A DNA stretch of 64,000 nucleotides from Micropterix aruncella (Eukaryota > Arthropoda > Insecta > Lepidoptera > Micropterigidae): NCBI GenBank assembly GCA_944548615.1, contig OX155961.1:29618770-29682769 (forward strand), given 5' to 3'. Of the stretch, positions 43,966 to 55,310 are shown piece by piece. A program made the position numbers and the translations under genes. Every line of letters begins with the position of its first letter. Position 1 is the first letter of the stretch. The notes beneath the pieces were generated by a model. That model was not told the DNA's origin and searched no databases. It saw only the letters and a list, made by a program, of their open reading frames with translations.

Positions 43966-44799
43966 ACGGAATTTTTAGTAAACTGTCAGAGGCTGACCGA
44001 AGTACAAGAACAAGTACCGTGGGAACTAAATGGTTCAAAAAGCTCGTGGATATAGGATGGTGTTGATTGGGAGAGTACACGATAGAGGAGAGCAAGTATA
44101 TGAACGTTTCTCCTTTGGCGAACTGGCAACCACCATTTAACTGTGCCCTATATTCGGACACGTGATCATACTTACGTAGACTTAGTACAATGTTTCACTA
44201 GCCGATTTATTGTTTCCTTCAGTGTCTTACAGTACTTCCTTATACGATAAATTATCAAAATCAAATTGAATTAAATTAAATTACTACAGATCTACATTAC
44301 ATATATTTTAGTCGCAAATTTGATAATTTCAAACAAGAACAATAGAGGATTATAGGATAGGATAGGAGAATGATGGGATATTTTTTTATTATAGTTTACT
44401 GTTTTGTTTCGTTTTCACTCTGTTTGTTATCAAAGTCTACGTTTATGTATATTATACCTATTTTCTTAGTTGCTAAGTAAGATATGAACAGCCTCGCTTA
44501 ATTTAGGTCGGCTCATGTAAATATACCTACCTATAGGTAATAAATAAAACCATATTTAATATCCGTCCAAAATTGATTAGATGTGCATTTTATCATTTGA
44601 TAACTCCTAAATCCTCTTATCATATAATCATATTATTAACATTGATTAAAAAAGTCTTTTATGTTATACCTATCAGCTAAGTGATTAATCCTCATATAAA
44701 TATTTTATGAAATGAAACCATTTCTAAATCTTTAAACGACTTACAGCTACGTTTCTAAAAGCGTGAAAAAAAAATCACATCTGAACAAAGTTACCTAAA
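43966..44799. other. No gene confidently seen
   Basis: A minus-strand frame at 43949-44161 may be more LINE-derived sequence but has no diagnostic motif. The remainder is AT-rich. Confidence 0.3.
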
Positions 44800-45200
44800 T
44801 AGTCAATAGTCTTTTATCACGGAGCAGCTAACCAGGTTAGCTAACCAGGTTAGCTGCTCCGTGTCTTTTATTCATCCAAAATTGCAAATACTGTTAAAAA
44901 TTTTATAATAATAAATGTATAAATTACAAATAAACAAAATATGAATTTAAAAAATATTAAACAAATAATAGAATCAATACCCTAAAATTAATGCAACAAA
45001 GAATCAATAAAAAATAATACTTATTAATGACCAAAGTCAGACAAAATAAACGATAAATGCTCAGTTATCACTTACTTTAAACGACAATCATTATATTTGT
45101 TGAAAGGGGCCTGGTCTCCAGTTCCTGTTGCTGTGCGAAGACCAGGTCTCCAATCTTGAGTCGATTTTTATCTCAGCCAGACAGAGAGCAAAGTAAACAC
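44800..45200 (-). mobile_element. LINE 3' UTR with TATTGAC-type tail, copy 1
   Basis: Matches 48580-48850 in the same orientation: tail AATAGTCAATAGTC at the low end, then TTTTATTCA(C/T)CCAAAAT, CCTAAAATTAATGCAA and AAACGACAAT. At 45105-45165 the minus strand reads GDLVFAQQQELETRP-like peptide in one frame, probably the last residues of the element's protein. A 46-bp palindrome is inserted near its 3' end. Confidence 0.6.
44818..44863. mobile_element. 46-bp palindromic insertion with 8-bp target duplication
   Basis: The segment starts CACGGAGCAGCTAACC and ends GGTTAGCTGCTCCGTG, and is its own reverse complement except for two symmetric positions around AACC(A)GGTT. TCTTTTAT precedes it (44810-44817) and follows it (44864-44871). 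The sister LINE copy at 48593-48605 shows the uninterrupted site (AGTCTTTTATTCACCC). It is therefore a discrete insertion with an 8-bp duplication, as hAT transposase makes, but far shorter than ordinary MITEs. Confidence 0.75.
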
Positions 45201-45748
45201 AAACATTAATATTTAAACCATTTATTATCTAAAAGTAAAATTGTATACTTACAGAGACGCTTACTGTAGTGATTTTATTCGTAAAACATCAGCGTTTTTA
45301 TAGTCAGATTATAAAGTCAAAATGTTCGCAAGTATATCAAAATGTACGGTTCGTGGTATTTGAAAGACGCATAATTATTGCTGAGTAGAGGCCGAAAGAC
45401 ACAATTCAATTTCTTGTTAATTATATTTTTATTGACGTCAGACCAAAATTCGTGTGAAAAACGTTACACATTTAATATTAAAAGTGGTAATTGAATTATA
45501 TTGTTGCTAGTCCGTTACATATTGTAATATTTTTTCGATGTCGTCTACCTTATAAATAGCATGTGTGATGAGCCAGTGTTTAACTCTATATTCGTAAATT
45601 TTGAGTTCTAAATCTCGTATTATTTTAGACTATTATTAAAGAGTTTAAGGCTAAAAAGACAAATGACTTTTGGATTTCACGTTTTTTTAATGATAATTTT
45701 CAAATGATTATTGTTTGTATCGTTCAACAATGCACTTATATTATATTA
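45201..45748. other. No gene seen
   Basis: AT-rich, without repeat partner in this window. Confidence 0.4.
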
Positions 45749-46326
45749 CTAGCTGACCCGGCCAACTTCGTACCGCCTAACAGTCAATGAATGTCGTGTA
45801 CAGATTGGCTGAACTTAATTTATGATTTTATGAAAGTAATAAAATGAATACAAAATAAATATTAAGTTCACTACTTTTAAGAAAATAACACAAAAAGAAA
45901 CATAAAAGTACAAAAATTAAGTAGCTATATCAATCGCCTATCAGCAAGACATGATTGAATTAAACTATTTACATATTGTGCAGCATGGGATGCACTCGGT
46001 ATAATTCTCTTCATTGAAGCACCTTGTTATATACCTACGACATTTTTTGTTTATTTATTAGGCCCAAGAACAAATGAAGCGGATGATTTGTCGACACGTG
46101 AACATGCCACGCACAACTGACCATGAGAAAAACACGGATATACATGTTATATGGGAAAATGTTTTTTCTTTTATTTTAATTTTTCGTCAATTTTCCAATT
46201 TTTGTTTTTAATGGTTATTCTGCTATTCGGGACGGAGACAAATACAACAAATCAAAACCATGAAAATCAGCCCATCCGTTCTCGAGTTATAAGTGTTCGA
46301 ACAAACCCGATTTTGTTTTATATAGA
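45749..46326 (-). mobile_element. Helitron derivative with helicase C-terminal remnant
   Basis: On the minus strand it starts TCTATATAAAACAAAATC after an A and ends GGGTCAGCTAG before a T. Between about 46140 and 45960 the minus strand reads VFSHGQLCVACSRVDKSS, the C-terminal helicase motif of Helitron RepHel proteins (F-S-H-G-Q-L-Y-V-A-C-S-R-V). The rest of the protein is deleted. Stops follow within a short distance. Confidence 0.8.
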
Positions 46327-46432
46327 TTTATTTAATCAAAATTGTGTCAGTTTTTGATTTAAATTTTAATTCTTTTATCAATAAATAATTTGACTGCTTT
46401 ATTTTTTTTAAACAATAATTAATATAAATATC

Positions 46433-47259
<827 letters not shown>

Positions 47260-47405
47260 CATGCTGTCATGGTTAAAGCAAGATCTCGTTGTGCACCGTA
47301 ATGAATGTGCGGTGTATTTACCATGCCCGTGACATGGTAACTACACCGTTACGCGTCATGTTGATACATACGTACGGACCACAGTACATGTTATATACGT
47401 AATCC
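47260..47405 (-). repeat. Fragment of CACTGAG MITE family
   Basis: Inverse match to 8040-8165: GTGCACCGTAATGAATGTGC, GGTGTATTTACCATG, ACACCGTTACGCGTCATG, TGATACATACGTACGG. The ends of the element are missing. Confidence 0.6.
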
Positions 47406-47574
47406 CTTTTGAAACGTGCTTATTAATCGACTTAGGAATAAATTCGGTTGGACCGTTTTTTAATGTTTGTTACCTCAGAACTCCGTCATTTATAAACCGA
47501 TTTGGAAAATTCTTTTTTATTTGAAAGGATATACCTACTTGCAGATTGGTCCCATTTTTATTGAAAATCTGTTC

Positions 47575-48060
47575 TGATGATGGAATCCATGAGTAATTGA
47601 GGGAACTCCTCAAATATTATTATATGAAGTTGAACATTTACATGCTGGTTCAGCTGCGATGACAATGCTTTTTTTTGCTTGTACCTAAGCCTGATTCTAC
47701 ACACAGGGTTGACTCCCGACGAGGGTCTCTTCAAAGGTCAACAGGACAAACACGAAATCTTGTATACGCATTCAGTTATATTAGACTGTCCTAAGTGTTA
47801 CCACGACATGGCTGCTGCACCCAGGATTGGCTCCCGACGTGGGGACTCCTCAACGGTCAACAGTACAGACACTATTTTTTATATGCATTCAATTACGATA
47901 TACTGTTATAAGTTTTACCAGGACAGGACTGCGGCACCCAGGTTTGGCTTCCAGCGAGGGAACTCCTCAACGGTCAACAGCACAGACGCGAAATTTTGTA
48001 TACGCATTCAATTATGATAGCCAGTTCTAAGTTTCACCATGACATGGCGGCTGCACTTAT
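47575..48060 (+). repeat. About 118-bp minisatellite, three units and a remnant
   Basis: CAACGGTCAACAG (or CAAAGGTCAACAG) occurs at 47732, 47851 and 47968, each preceded by a GACTCCCGACGAGG-like segment and followed by a TATACGCATTCAATTA-like segment. Spacings of 119 and 117 bp differ, so the 112-codon open frame across it is a by-product. 47580-47700 looks like an older, degraded unit. Confidence 0.85.
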
Positions 48061-48239
48061 AACAATTTTTGGAGTCGGTTATTTTGTTAAATTTTTAGAT
48101 TATTTCCGTGTTTTACAGCGTTATATTTTTCTCAGTATAGAATGCGGCTGATTTTTTAAAATAACTACTTATATTATACAATAGCTATTGCAATAACTAC
48201 GTATATATAACTATAGTGACATTTGAATAGTTTGAAACC
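48061..48239. other. AT-rich spacer
   Basis: Nothing recognisable. Confidence 0.4.
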
Positions 48240-48560
48240 GCATCACGCGGGATGTTTAGAGTTGAGTATGGGCATTCAAAATCATAATTACGACTGGTTT
48301 GAACTCACGGCGCGGCGCTGCGCTCTCGAATTCCACCGGAATAGCCGTTTATTATGCTAACGAATTCCGACAATATTCACGATCGCGTTTCACACGTTTC
48401 GCGGCTGTTAATTTGGTCGGGCGTCTTTTTTAACGGCGTTTAACACGTCCTCCGGCTGACGAGGCCGATCCCCGGAGCCTGGGCCACAGATCGAACGGAG
48501 ATCGTGTCTAATCTACATAGATGAGACGTCGTCGACTAGATAGAATATTTCGGCCGATCG
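48240..48560. promoter_or_regulatory. Candidate non-coding regulatory block
   Basis: GC-richer, repeat-free, no convincing frame. It mixes CpG-rich segments (GGCGCGGCGCTGCGC, CACGATCGCGTTTC) with AT cores (CATAATTACG, CGGCTGTTAATTTGG). Function is inference only. Confidence 0.25.
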
Positions 48561-48579
48561 ATAACCCAGTCAATTTATA

Positions 48580-48850
48580 GTCAATAGTCAATAGTCTTTT
48601 ATTCACCCAAAATAGCAAATACAGTAGGATAGGTCATAATAACTGTTTAAAACATAAAAAATCTAATATGATATATGAATGAAACAAATAAACAAAAGAA
48701 CTAAGGAATTAATAGCCTAAAGTTAATGCAATAAATATTCAATAAAATAATAGTAATAATAACCAAAATCAAACAAAATAAAAGATAAATGGTTAATAAT
48801 CACATTCGTAAAACGACAATAATTATAATGAATAATCAAACATTATCAAA
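48580..48850 (-). mobile_element. LINE 3' UTR with TATTGAC-type tail, copy 2
   Basis: Low end holds repeated TAGTCAATAGTCAATAGTC, the tandem tail of the element on the minus strand. The rest matches 44800-45090. It provides the uninterrupted target for the 46-bp insertion in copy 1. Confidence 0.65.
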
Positions 48851-49275
48851 TTATACCTACGAGGCTCGCATGTTTTAATATAAGAATATTAAAGGGATCT
48901 AAGAGGGTCTCTAACTTCGGTAACAACATAGGTACCATTGTAATTGCAATGTAAAAAAATAATATGTACCTATTCATGAATATATTTAAATAAGTAATGT
49001 ATGAATATATATAACGTATACGTGTAACGTGTATGTATAACGTATATGTATAATGTAACTTATAACGTATATGTATAACGTAGGTATATGTAGGTATAAC
49101 GTGTGTTCACATTAAACTTATTTCCTAATTATGACTCCTCCTCCCTTCCCCTCTCCTCCTATTGTGTATTTGTTTAAAATGTATCAAGTGAAAACATATA
49201 ATATAGGTAATTAGTTTTGTTCTTGAAATTTAATAATTTTATATATAATGAAAGTGCTGAATGTTTTCTATATAT
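48851..49275. other. AT-rich spacer with TATAACGTATA repeats
   Basis: 49010-49110 is a short irregular array of ATAACGTATATGT-like units. No gene. Confidence 0.5.
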
Positions 49276-49554
49276 TCCTATATATAAAAATGAATCGCCG
49301 TGTGTTAGTCTCGCAGGATCTCGGATATGACTCGACCGATTTGAATTATTTTTCTTTTATTTTGTTTGGCTTGATTCAGGGGTGGTAAAAATATTTAGGT
49401 AAAACTCAAAGAAACAACTGAAAATCGAAAAATCGAAATTGGTCATTTTGGGAACATTGGCCACTTTCTAGATGGCTATCGCGGCGATCGTATTGTTTGA
49501 CAGCGCTATCCATAACTGTTATTCATTCCGTACAATGTGTAAAATTTCTAAAAG

Positions 49555-50400
49555 TTGAAGTCAAAAAAGTCAAAGAAGTCGGAAAAGTCGCAAAAGTCAA
49601 AAAAGTCGAAAAAGTCGTAAAAGTCGTAAATTCGGAAAAGTCGGAAAAGTCGAAAGAGTCGAAAAGGTCGAAAAAGTCGATAAAGTCGAAAAAACCGAAA
49701 AAGTCAAAAAAATCAAACAAGGCGAAAAAGGCAAAAGTCGAAAAAGTAAAAAAAGTCCAAAAAGTCGATAATGTCAAACACGTCGAAAAAGTCGAAAAGG
49801 TCAAAAAAGTCGGAAAAGTCGTAAACGTCGAAAAAGTCGTAAATTCGGAAAAGTCGGAAAAGTCGAAAAAGTCGAAAAGGTCGAAAAAGTCGATAAAGTC
49901 GAAAAAGCCGAAAAAGTCAAAAAAGTCAAACAAGGCGAAAAAGGCAAAAGTCAAAAAAGTAAAAAAAGTCGAAAAAGTCGATAATGTCAAACAAGTCAAA
50001 AAAAGTCAAAAAGGTCAAAAAAAGTCGGAAAAGTCAAAAAAGTCAAAAAGTCAAACAAGGCAAAAAAAGTTTTTAAAAAAAAATTAAAAAAAAAAGTCGA
50101 AAAAGTAAAAAAAGGTTGAAAAAGTCGCAAAACTCTAAAAAGTCGGAAAAGTCGGAAAAGGTAAACAAAAGTAAAAAAGTCGAGAAAGTCGAAAAAGTCA
50201 AAAAAGTCGGAAAAGTAAAAAAAGTCGAAAATGTCTGAAAAGTTGCAAAGTTAAAAAAGTCGAAAATGTCGGAAAAGTCGAAAAGGTCGAAAATGTCGGA
50301 AAGGTAGAAAAAGTCAAAAAAGTCGAAAAAGCCGAAAAAGTCGAAAAAGTAAAAAAGTCGGAAAAGTAGAAAAAGTCGAAGTCGAAGTCAAAGTCAATTT
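49555..50400 (+). repeat. GTCGAAAAA minisatellite, about 850 bp
   Basis: Dozens of 9-bp units of the form AAAGTC(G/A)A(A/G)A. A higher-order repeat is visible: the block starting GTCGTAAATTCGGAAAAGTC at 49623 is repeated from 49836, a shift of 213 bp, with few changes over more than 150 bp. Because most units are 9 bp, one frame per strand stays open: Lys/Val/Ser-rich on plus, Phe-rich on minus. These are not genes. The array ends with an irregular GTCGAAGTCGAAGTCAAAGT segment. Confidence 0.95.
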
Positions 50401-50669
50401 CGATTTCGATTTTCGAGTTTTAAAGGGTGTCGCTAGGTTGAGGGTGGGGGGGGGGGGGTTGTTGTTGTAGGATTAGTGATATTAATATTCAGATGAATTA
50501 CGTTCCTGGCTACTTGACAGGAAAGTGTTGGGGTGACACAACCGTTTTTTTTTAATGACATAACCACGAATTTGACGAATACAGTAAAGACCTCATGGAA
50601 ATTTCGATCGATTTGAGTGAGGGTGAAAACAATTCCGTGTCGTTTTACAGTGTCCATTACAACGTCGAG

Positions 50670-51537
50670 AAGAAGAGATAACATAGGTCGACGAAGTCAG
50701 TCAAATGTGCGGCAAGCTACTTCAAGTGCAAACCGCACTGATGTGAGATGATTCCATCATCTCGGCCGAAATACAAGATAAAAGCTGTTAATCCGAAATT
50801 GCTTGCAGTGGTGCCTAAGAATATGAGCTATAGACTTCGCGAAGTTTATAACAACATCTCGCCCTGTATGCTCGATAGTAACTGTTCCAGGCGTTACCCG
50901 AGAGACTTGATTGCTAACACCATCACAGGCAATGACGGATACCCATTGTATCGTCGCCGATCAGTTGCGGACAATGGGCGATCTGCAGTTGTGAAGGTCA
51001 AAGGGCAAGATGTAAATGTGGTCAATTGTTAGATTGTGCCTTATTGTCCAAGGCTTTTAAAGCGCAAATCAATATGGAATACTGCAACTTCATCAACTCG
51101 ATAAATTATATATGCAAATACGTAACATAAAGCGATATGGCTGTTTTCGCTGTGAGAAATTCAAACGAGGTGTATCTCAGTATCAGACGTGTCGCTATGT
51201 CAGCAGCAACGAGGCGATTTGGTGCATCTTTTCCTTAGCGAAATACGAAAGACAATCTACAGTTGTACACTTAGTAATTCTGGAAAGCGGAATTTAGATT
51301 CCCCGTGCGTCTGGCCTTCACGATGACAAATCACGCGTGTTGGAAGTTTGCGGAATTAACTTGGAATTTCCGTATTTCGCACATGGACAACTGTATGTCC
51401 CGTGTTCGCCAAGCCATCGGCCGGAAAGCCATCATTTTTATTTATTGACGCGCCGGAAAACAAAAAGAAAAACATATTTTACCAGAATGTTTTGTGTTGA
51501 ATGTGAACTGCATTTACCTATATATTATCATGTAAAT
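50670..51537 (+). pseudogene. Helitron Rep/helicase, multiply broken
   Basis: Blocks occur in the right order but in different frames. An Arg-rich start (RRRDNIGRRSQSNVRQATSS, about 50670-50740) comes first. Then CMLDSNCSRRYPRDLIANTI and TGNDGYPLYRRRS (50865-50970), the zinc-finger/N-terminal block of RepHel, follow. Next are NYICKYV (about 51107), TCRYVSSNEAIWCIFSLAKY and STVVHLVILESG (51187-51290). Finally LEVCGINLEFPYFAHGQLYV (51337-51396), the extreme C-terminal helicase block. The Rep HUH motif and most helicase motifs are missing, and stops and frameshifts separate the pieces. It is a dead gene with a large central deletion near 51300-51320. Confidence 0.85.
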
Positions 51538-51796
51538 TAAATACAATCAATTTATTTCAATCACAAACGACTTTAATTTAATCTCCAAACGAAATTTAAA
51601 CCGTACATGATTCGGCCATATTATAGATTTCAATTAATTAGATTTGGAAGGTTCATTAGGATTAATAAACGCTTATGAAGAGTTACAATCAAATAAATTT
51701 TAGGTGGTACGAAGTTCACCGGGTCATCTAGTACCTAATATAAGTTATATAAGTTATTTACTGGTAAACGATGCTCGCAGGAGGTTCTCTGTAGTT

Positions 51797-52045
51797 GACA
51801 TCGATATATGATCCCCTAGATGGGCCTTTCCCACTCAAAAATGACCCCTTCAAAAGCACTACTGAAAGCCGACCATTAGTAGTTTGGTCGCAGTCCGCTA
51901 GCAGACAGCTGACCGTTTCCGGCGTGGAGCTGCCGCGCAGAATATCGGCGCGCTATTCTCTCGCATAAGGGTAGGTACTGTTCAATTTATTGCTCTCTCT
52001 GTCACATGATTTGCGAGCAAAGGGAATGTGGAGCCAACTTATTTG
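51797..52045 (+). repeat. 240-bp repeat (ATCGATATATGAT family), copy 3
   Basis: Runs from ACATCGATATATGATCCCCT to GAATGTGGAGCCAACTTATT. It matches copies 1 and 2 throughout, with a small GGGTAGGTA insertion near 51970. Confidence 0.7.
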
Positions 52046-52750
52046 TATGTGAGGGCTCATTTAGCTAATATATCGATGGTAGTTGACGCTCATTTCGTGG
52101 TTAGCTGATCCGTATTTCGTGCGCACGGCACGACGTTGTATTGCATATTTGCTAATATCCGTAGGTCGCTTCAGAAAAGCGGCGAATGTTCTGATGTTAA
52201 AAGCGCGACTCATCTAGTGTATTTATTACGAGCCTCCTCTTTAATCTGTGTGGGTAAAACATGGCCAGAACACTCACATAACGGCAATTAGACACATTTC
52301 CCTCACGACCGCCACGAACAGCGTTTGTGGTCGCCGGCATCGCGTCATGGAGAGATCACTAATATTTGTTTATCAAGTTATTACACGGACCAACGCGCGG
52401 CGGCGGAAACGCAATCGAGCACAATGTTGAAAATGATGGCAGATATATAATAGCATTGATTATATAGCGTAATAAATTGCTCAACTTCGTACTATAATTA
52501 GGCAACCAGGAGTTCACTACGAAACGCAACATGTAGATGGCAACTTTGGTGGTATAAAGTATGGTGGCGCACTGTAGATGGCGCTCTAAACGGAATAAAC
52601 TAATAATATAATACTAAAATAATTGTTACCTAAATCAAAGCTCATATTAATTTAATATTATTTACTGATACCGATACCTACTCTTATTATTTTAATATTA
52701 TTATTCTTCACGATGTCAATATTAATTTGGTATACCTACAGGTTTCATAT
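52046..52750. other. No gene seen
   Basis: 52070-52430 is GC-moderate without recognisable content. 52500-52620 has GTAGATGGC-type motifs resembling those near 41930. Confidence 0.35.
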
Positions 52751-52849
52751 TAATTACGCACTTTAACCTCTGGGTGGTCACGCACGCCGATGGGAGTTTT
52801 TAATATTATCCGTATTTATTCAATTATGGGCTATATTTCTCCCTCCACT

Positions 52850-52960
52850 GCGGTAAAAGCCTGTCATTGAAGCCTGCCATTGAATAAGCCACCGTTATAT
52901 ATTAGTATTCTTGCACACACCTTCTACAAACAAATTTCCGAGGCCTTCGAAAATTTTACG
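52850..52960 (-). repeat. Fragment of the unclassified 550-bp repeat
   Basis: CATTGAATAAGCCACCGTTA, ATATTAGTATTCTTG matches 24850-24885 (same orientation) and the inverse of 19825-19860. Confidence 0.5.
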
Positions 52961-53009
52961 TGGAATGACTGGCTTCCGAAAGGTTAATGTCGAAATCGAC
53001 TAACAAATG

Positions 53010-53395
53010 GCATTCTATCTCTCCGTATTATTTCTGTGATTTAATCAGCATATATAATCGTAGAAATGCGATAGATGATAATAATAATTTTATGTTATTA
53101 TTGTTATCATTGGTTAAATTAATGGGTTATTTTAATCAATCAGTCCTTTATAAAAAAAACATTAATTATCGATATTATTATAGATGGACAAATAAATTGC
53201 CATCTCTCTTCGTATGATTTCTGTGATGTAATCAGCATATTATATATTCGTAGAAATGCGATAAATGGCACGAATGATCTAATGGTATTATTGTTATCAT
53301 TGGTAAAATTAATGGGTTATTATAATCAATCAGTCCTTTATTAAAAAACACATTAGTTATCGATGATATTATTATAAATGGCCTAATAAATTGCT
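53010..53395 (+). repeat. Tandem duplication, two units of about 190 bp
   Basis: Unit 1 (about 53010-53203) and unit 2 (about 53204-53395) share TTTCTGTGATxTAATCAGCA, GTAGAAATGCGATA, TTATTGTTATCATTGG, AATCAATCAGTCCTTTAT and TTATCGAT. The copy at 42390 has only one unit. Confidence 0.8.
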
Positions 53396-53759
53396 ATTAG
53401 TTTGGCCGTCAATGTTATCAGCGCCACCTGAGTTTCGCAGTTTCAGAAGGGTTGCTAAATCGTACTATAGTGTTGAGCAATGTAATATCATATATAATCA
53501 ATGATAATACATACGGTGGGAGAGCGTCGCCCGCGTAGATCGATATTTTGTCATCGTTCTAGCGAGGCTACAATTCTTCTCTGGCTTGTTTTGTTTGGTC
53601 ACTCAGGTCACTCAAGATATTCCTTCTGGGAATTAAAAATTATTGAACCTAAATGGTAACTAGATCATTTTATCAACTTTGCTCTTAGGTTCGTTTATTA
53701 CAGACTTAGGAATTAAGATGCATACTGAGAAAAAATCTCGAAAAAGCTATAAAAATGCC
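53396..53759. other. No gene seen
   Basis: 53396-53450 is the end of the repeat shared with 42740-42830. The rest has no recognisable content. Confidence 0.35.
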
Positions 53760-54165
53760 ACCCAGGACACACTTCGGAGTTGTCACCCACAACGGGCGTA
53801 CCCGCCACCCCAGGAAGGTATAACGATATTGATCGTACTTTCGACCGTGGGGTGAACGTAGAGACTTAGGCACAGCACAGTCCACCGTCTCTACGCCAAC
53901 AAGCCCGTGAGAGTCTAACGTCCTACCGCGAGGCACTTGGAAGTGAGAACAGCGGGCCGACTTCACGCCCTCACTTTTTATAGATTTGGCCGTATTTCTC
54001 CGTCTTCTGGTCTTGTCACAGGTCCGAAGTCGCTCGCGCGGCCTCTATCTATATTAGCGGCAATTCATTTCGAAATTATCGCGGACCGTGGCGTCCTTTG
54101 CCCGTCTTTTCCACGGGATCGGGTGGCCAGCAGGCTGTTTCAAGATTAGCTGACTTCAGGTCAAC
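53760..54165 (-). repeat. 669-bp repeat family, copy D (inverted)
   Basis: The 3' end of the family (inverse of GACGGGCTCGCCCGTTGT) is at about 53783, and the CGCGGACCGTGGCGTCCTTT landmark at about 54082. Diverged but collinear with the inverse of copy C. Confidence 0.6.
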
Positions 54166-54189
54166 AACCACCCCCGCTGTTTAGTAAAC

Positions 54190-54395
54190 AAACGTGGTAG
54201 CGAACTAGTTTGTGCAGGTTTGTGCAGCATGGCGTTGGTCTCTGGCTGGTTCGTGGCTTTGCTGGACGGTACATTTGTATCGTCCCAATTTTTTCTACTC
54301 TCACCTCACAGGATACGGAAGGATAATTGTCGTTAAAATTTCCTGGGGTGACGGGTTCGAACGTTTTAGTCGATATCTATAAGTTTTTAGGAAAC
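54190..54395 (+). repeat. 669-bp repeat family, copy E (3' part)
   Basis: ATGGCGTTGGTCTCTGGCTG at 54230 to GGGGTGACGGGTTCGAACGT at 54347 matches 33580-33715. It lies head-to-head with copy D, the second inverted arrangement of this family in the window. Confidence 0.6.
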
Positions 54396-54934
54396 GTAAA
54401 AGATCGTCTTCAGACATATTTTTCATAAAATTATATTTTAAATTTATATATAAAATGGTGTCTTCTTTCGGAACTGGCACTGCCTAGTTAGAAGAAAGCA
54501 AAAAAATCATTGTGTAAAAATAACCTGTAGATATATTGTTTTTGAATAAATTAAATAAATTAAAAAAAAAATAAAATAAAAGCTCAATAAACCCAAAAAT
54601 GGCATTCCCCTTTCACCTATGGTGTTCAAATATGTGGGTGTAGAAGAGCGCGTTGCGGTTATATGGTTATATGGCCGCGGCACGACGAGCGATAGTCCAA
54701 GAGCCAGAGATAAAAAAGTGAAAGTTTTGGAAAAGCTTTCACATCAGACATCATTTAGGGCATAGAATGCCAGGGTATAGTTAGCAGGCCAGACTCCAGG
54801 ACACCTGGCGCTTGACTATACTAGAAAAGGCATTATTTTAATTAGTACCTCTAAAGTGTTCTAAAAAAGCTGAAAATTCATCAGTAGACAATAACGAACT
54901 CGAAACATATGGACAGACTGCTTCATAATCGAAC
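54396..54934. other. No gene seen
   Basis: AT-rich, then GC-moderate sequence without recognisable content. Confidence 0.35.
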
Positions 54935-55310
54935 ATGTGGCGTCAGTGCAGGCGGCCCGACTCTGGAATTCCATGCCTTTGCTCATTAGACAACTTGAAA
55001 ACCTGAGCGGGTTTAAAAAATCTCTAAAGAGACATTTACTCAACTCATTAATACCTCCCGTCTCTTTTGCCTGTCCTTATATTCAATTCCCACCTTCGAT
55101 AGCGAGATGACATACGTAATCAATGTTTCATATTCTTCATGATGACTATTACGTACCTAAGGGTGTTCATTTATGACTCCTTTTATAAACAATTTGCCCA
55201 CATAAGCCTTCAGTCACAATAACCCTGGCGGTATGGCCGGAAGATATTGCCACTTGGCAATAGACCAACCACATTGTACTCTATTGTGTGTACATTAAAG
55301 TTTTTTAAAC
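54935..55310 (+). pseudogene. LINE ORF2 C-terminus and 3' UTR
   Basis: The frame gives VASVQAARLWNSMPLLIRQL, then S-G-F-K-K-S-L-K-R-H-L-L-N-S, matching the terminal motif of Jockey/CR1-group ORF2. The following 230 bp include ATTGCCACTTGGCAATAG, also seen (as ATTGCCACATGGCAAT) in the LINE 3' UTRs at 24995 and 43643. The RT domain is absent. 5'-truncated and degraded. Confidence 0.7.

Larger units (their letters stand above)
49276..51731 (+). mobile_element. Helitron, 2.46 kb, with minisatellite and decayed RepHel
   Basis: The 5' end TCCTATATATAAAAATGAAT then CGCCGTGTGTTAGTCTCGC is the classic lepidopteran Helitron start. The 3' end has a GGTG...CACC mini-hairpin followed by GGGTCATCTAG before T. 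Inside are a GTCGAAAAA-type minisatellite (49555-50400), a 90-bp inverse scrap of the GCTCAATCGGATT family head (50465-50555), and remnants of the Rep/helicase protein. It can no longer move by itself. Confidence 0.85.

Noticed and set aside
47679..48017. 112-residue frame with repeated SSTVNSTD peptide
   Set aside because: Derives from a minisatellite of about 118 bp; unit lengths of 117 and 119 bp show no selection to keep the frame.
49497..50087. 196-residue Lys/Val/Ser-rich open frame, and a 158-residue Phe-rich frame on the other strand
   Set aside because: Both follow from 9-bp tandem units and a 213-bp repeat that keep the frame open; composition is pure repeat.
49555..50400. CRISPR-like array
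   Set aside because: Units are 9 bp with no spacers, and the genome is eukaryotic.
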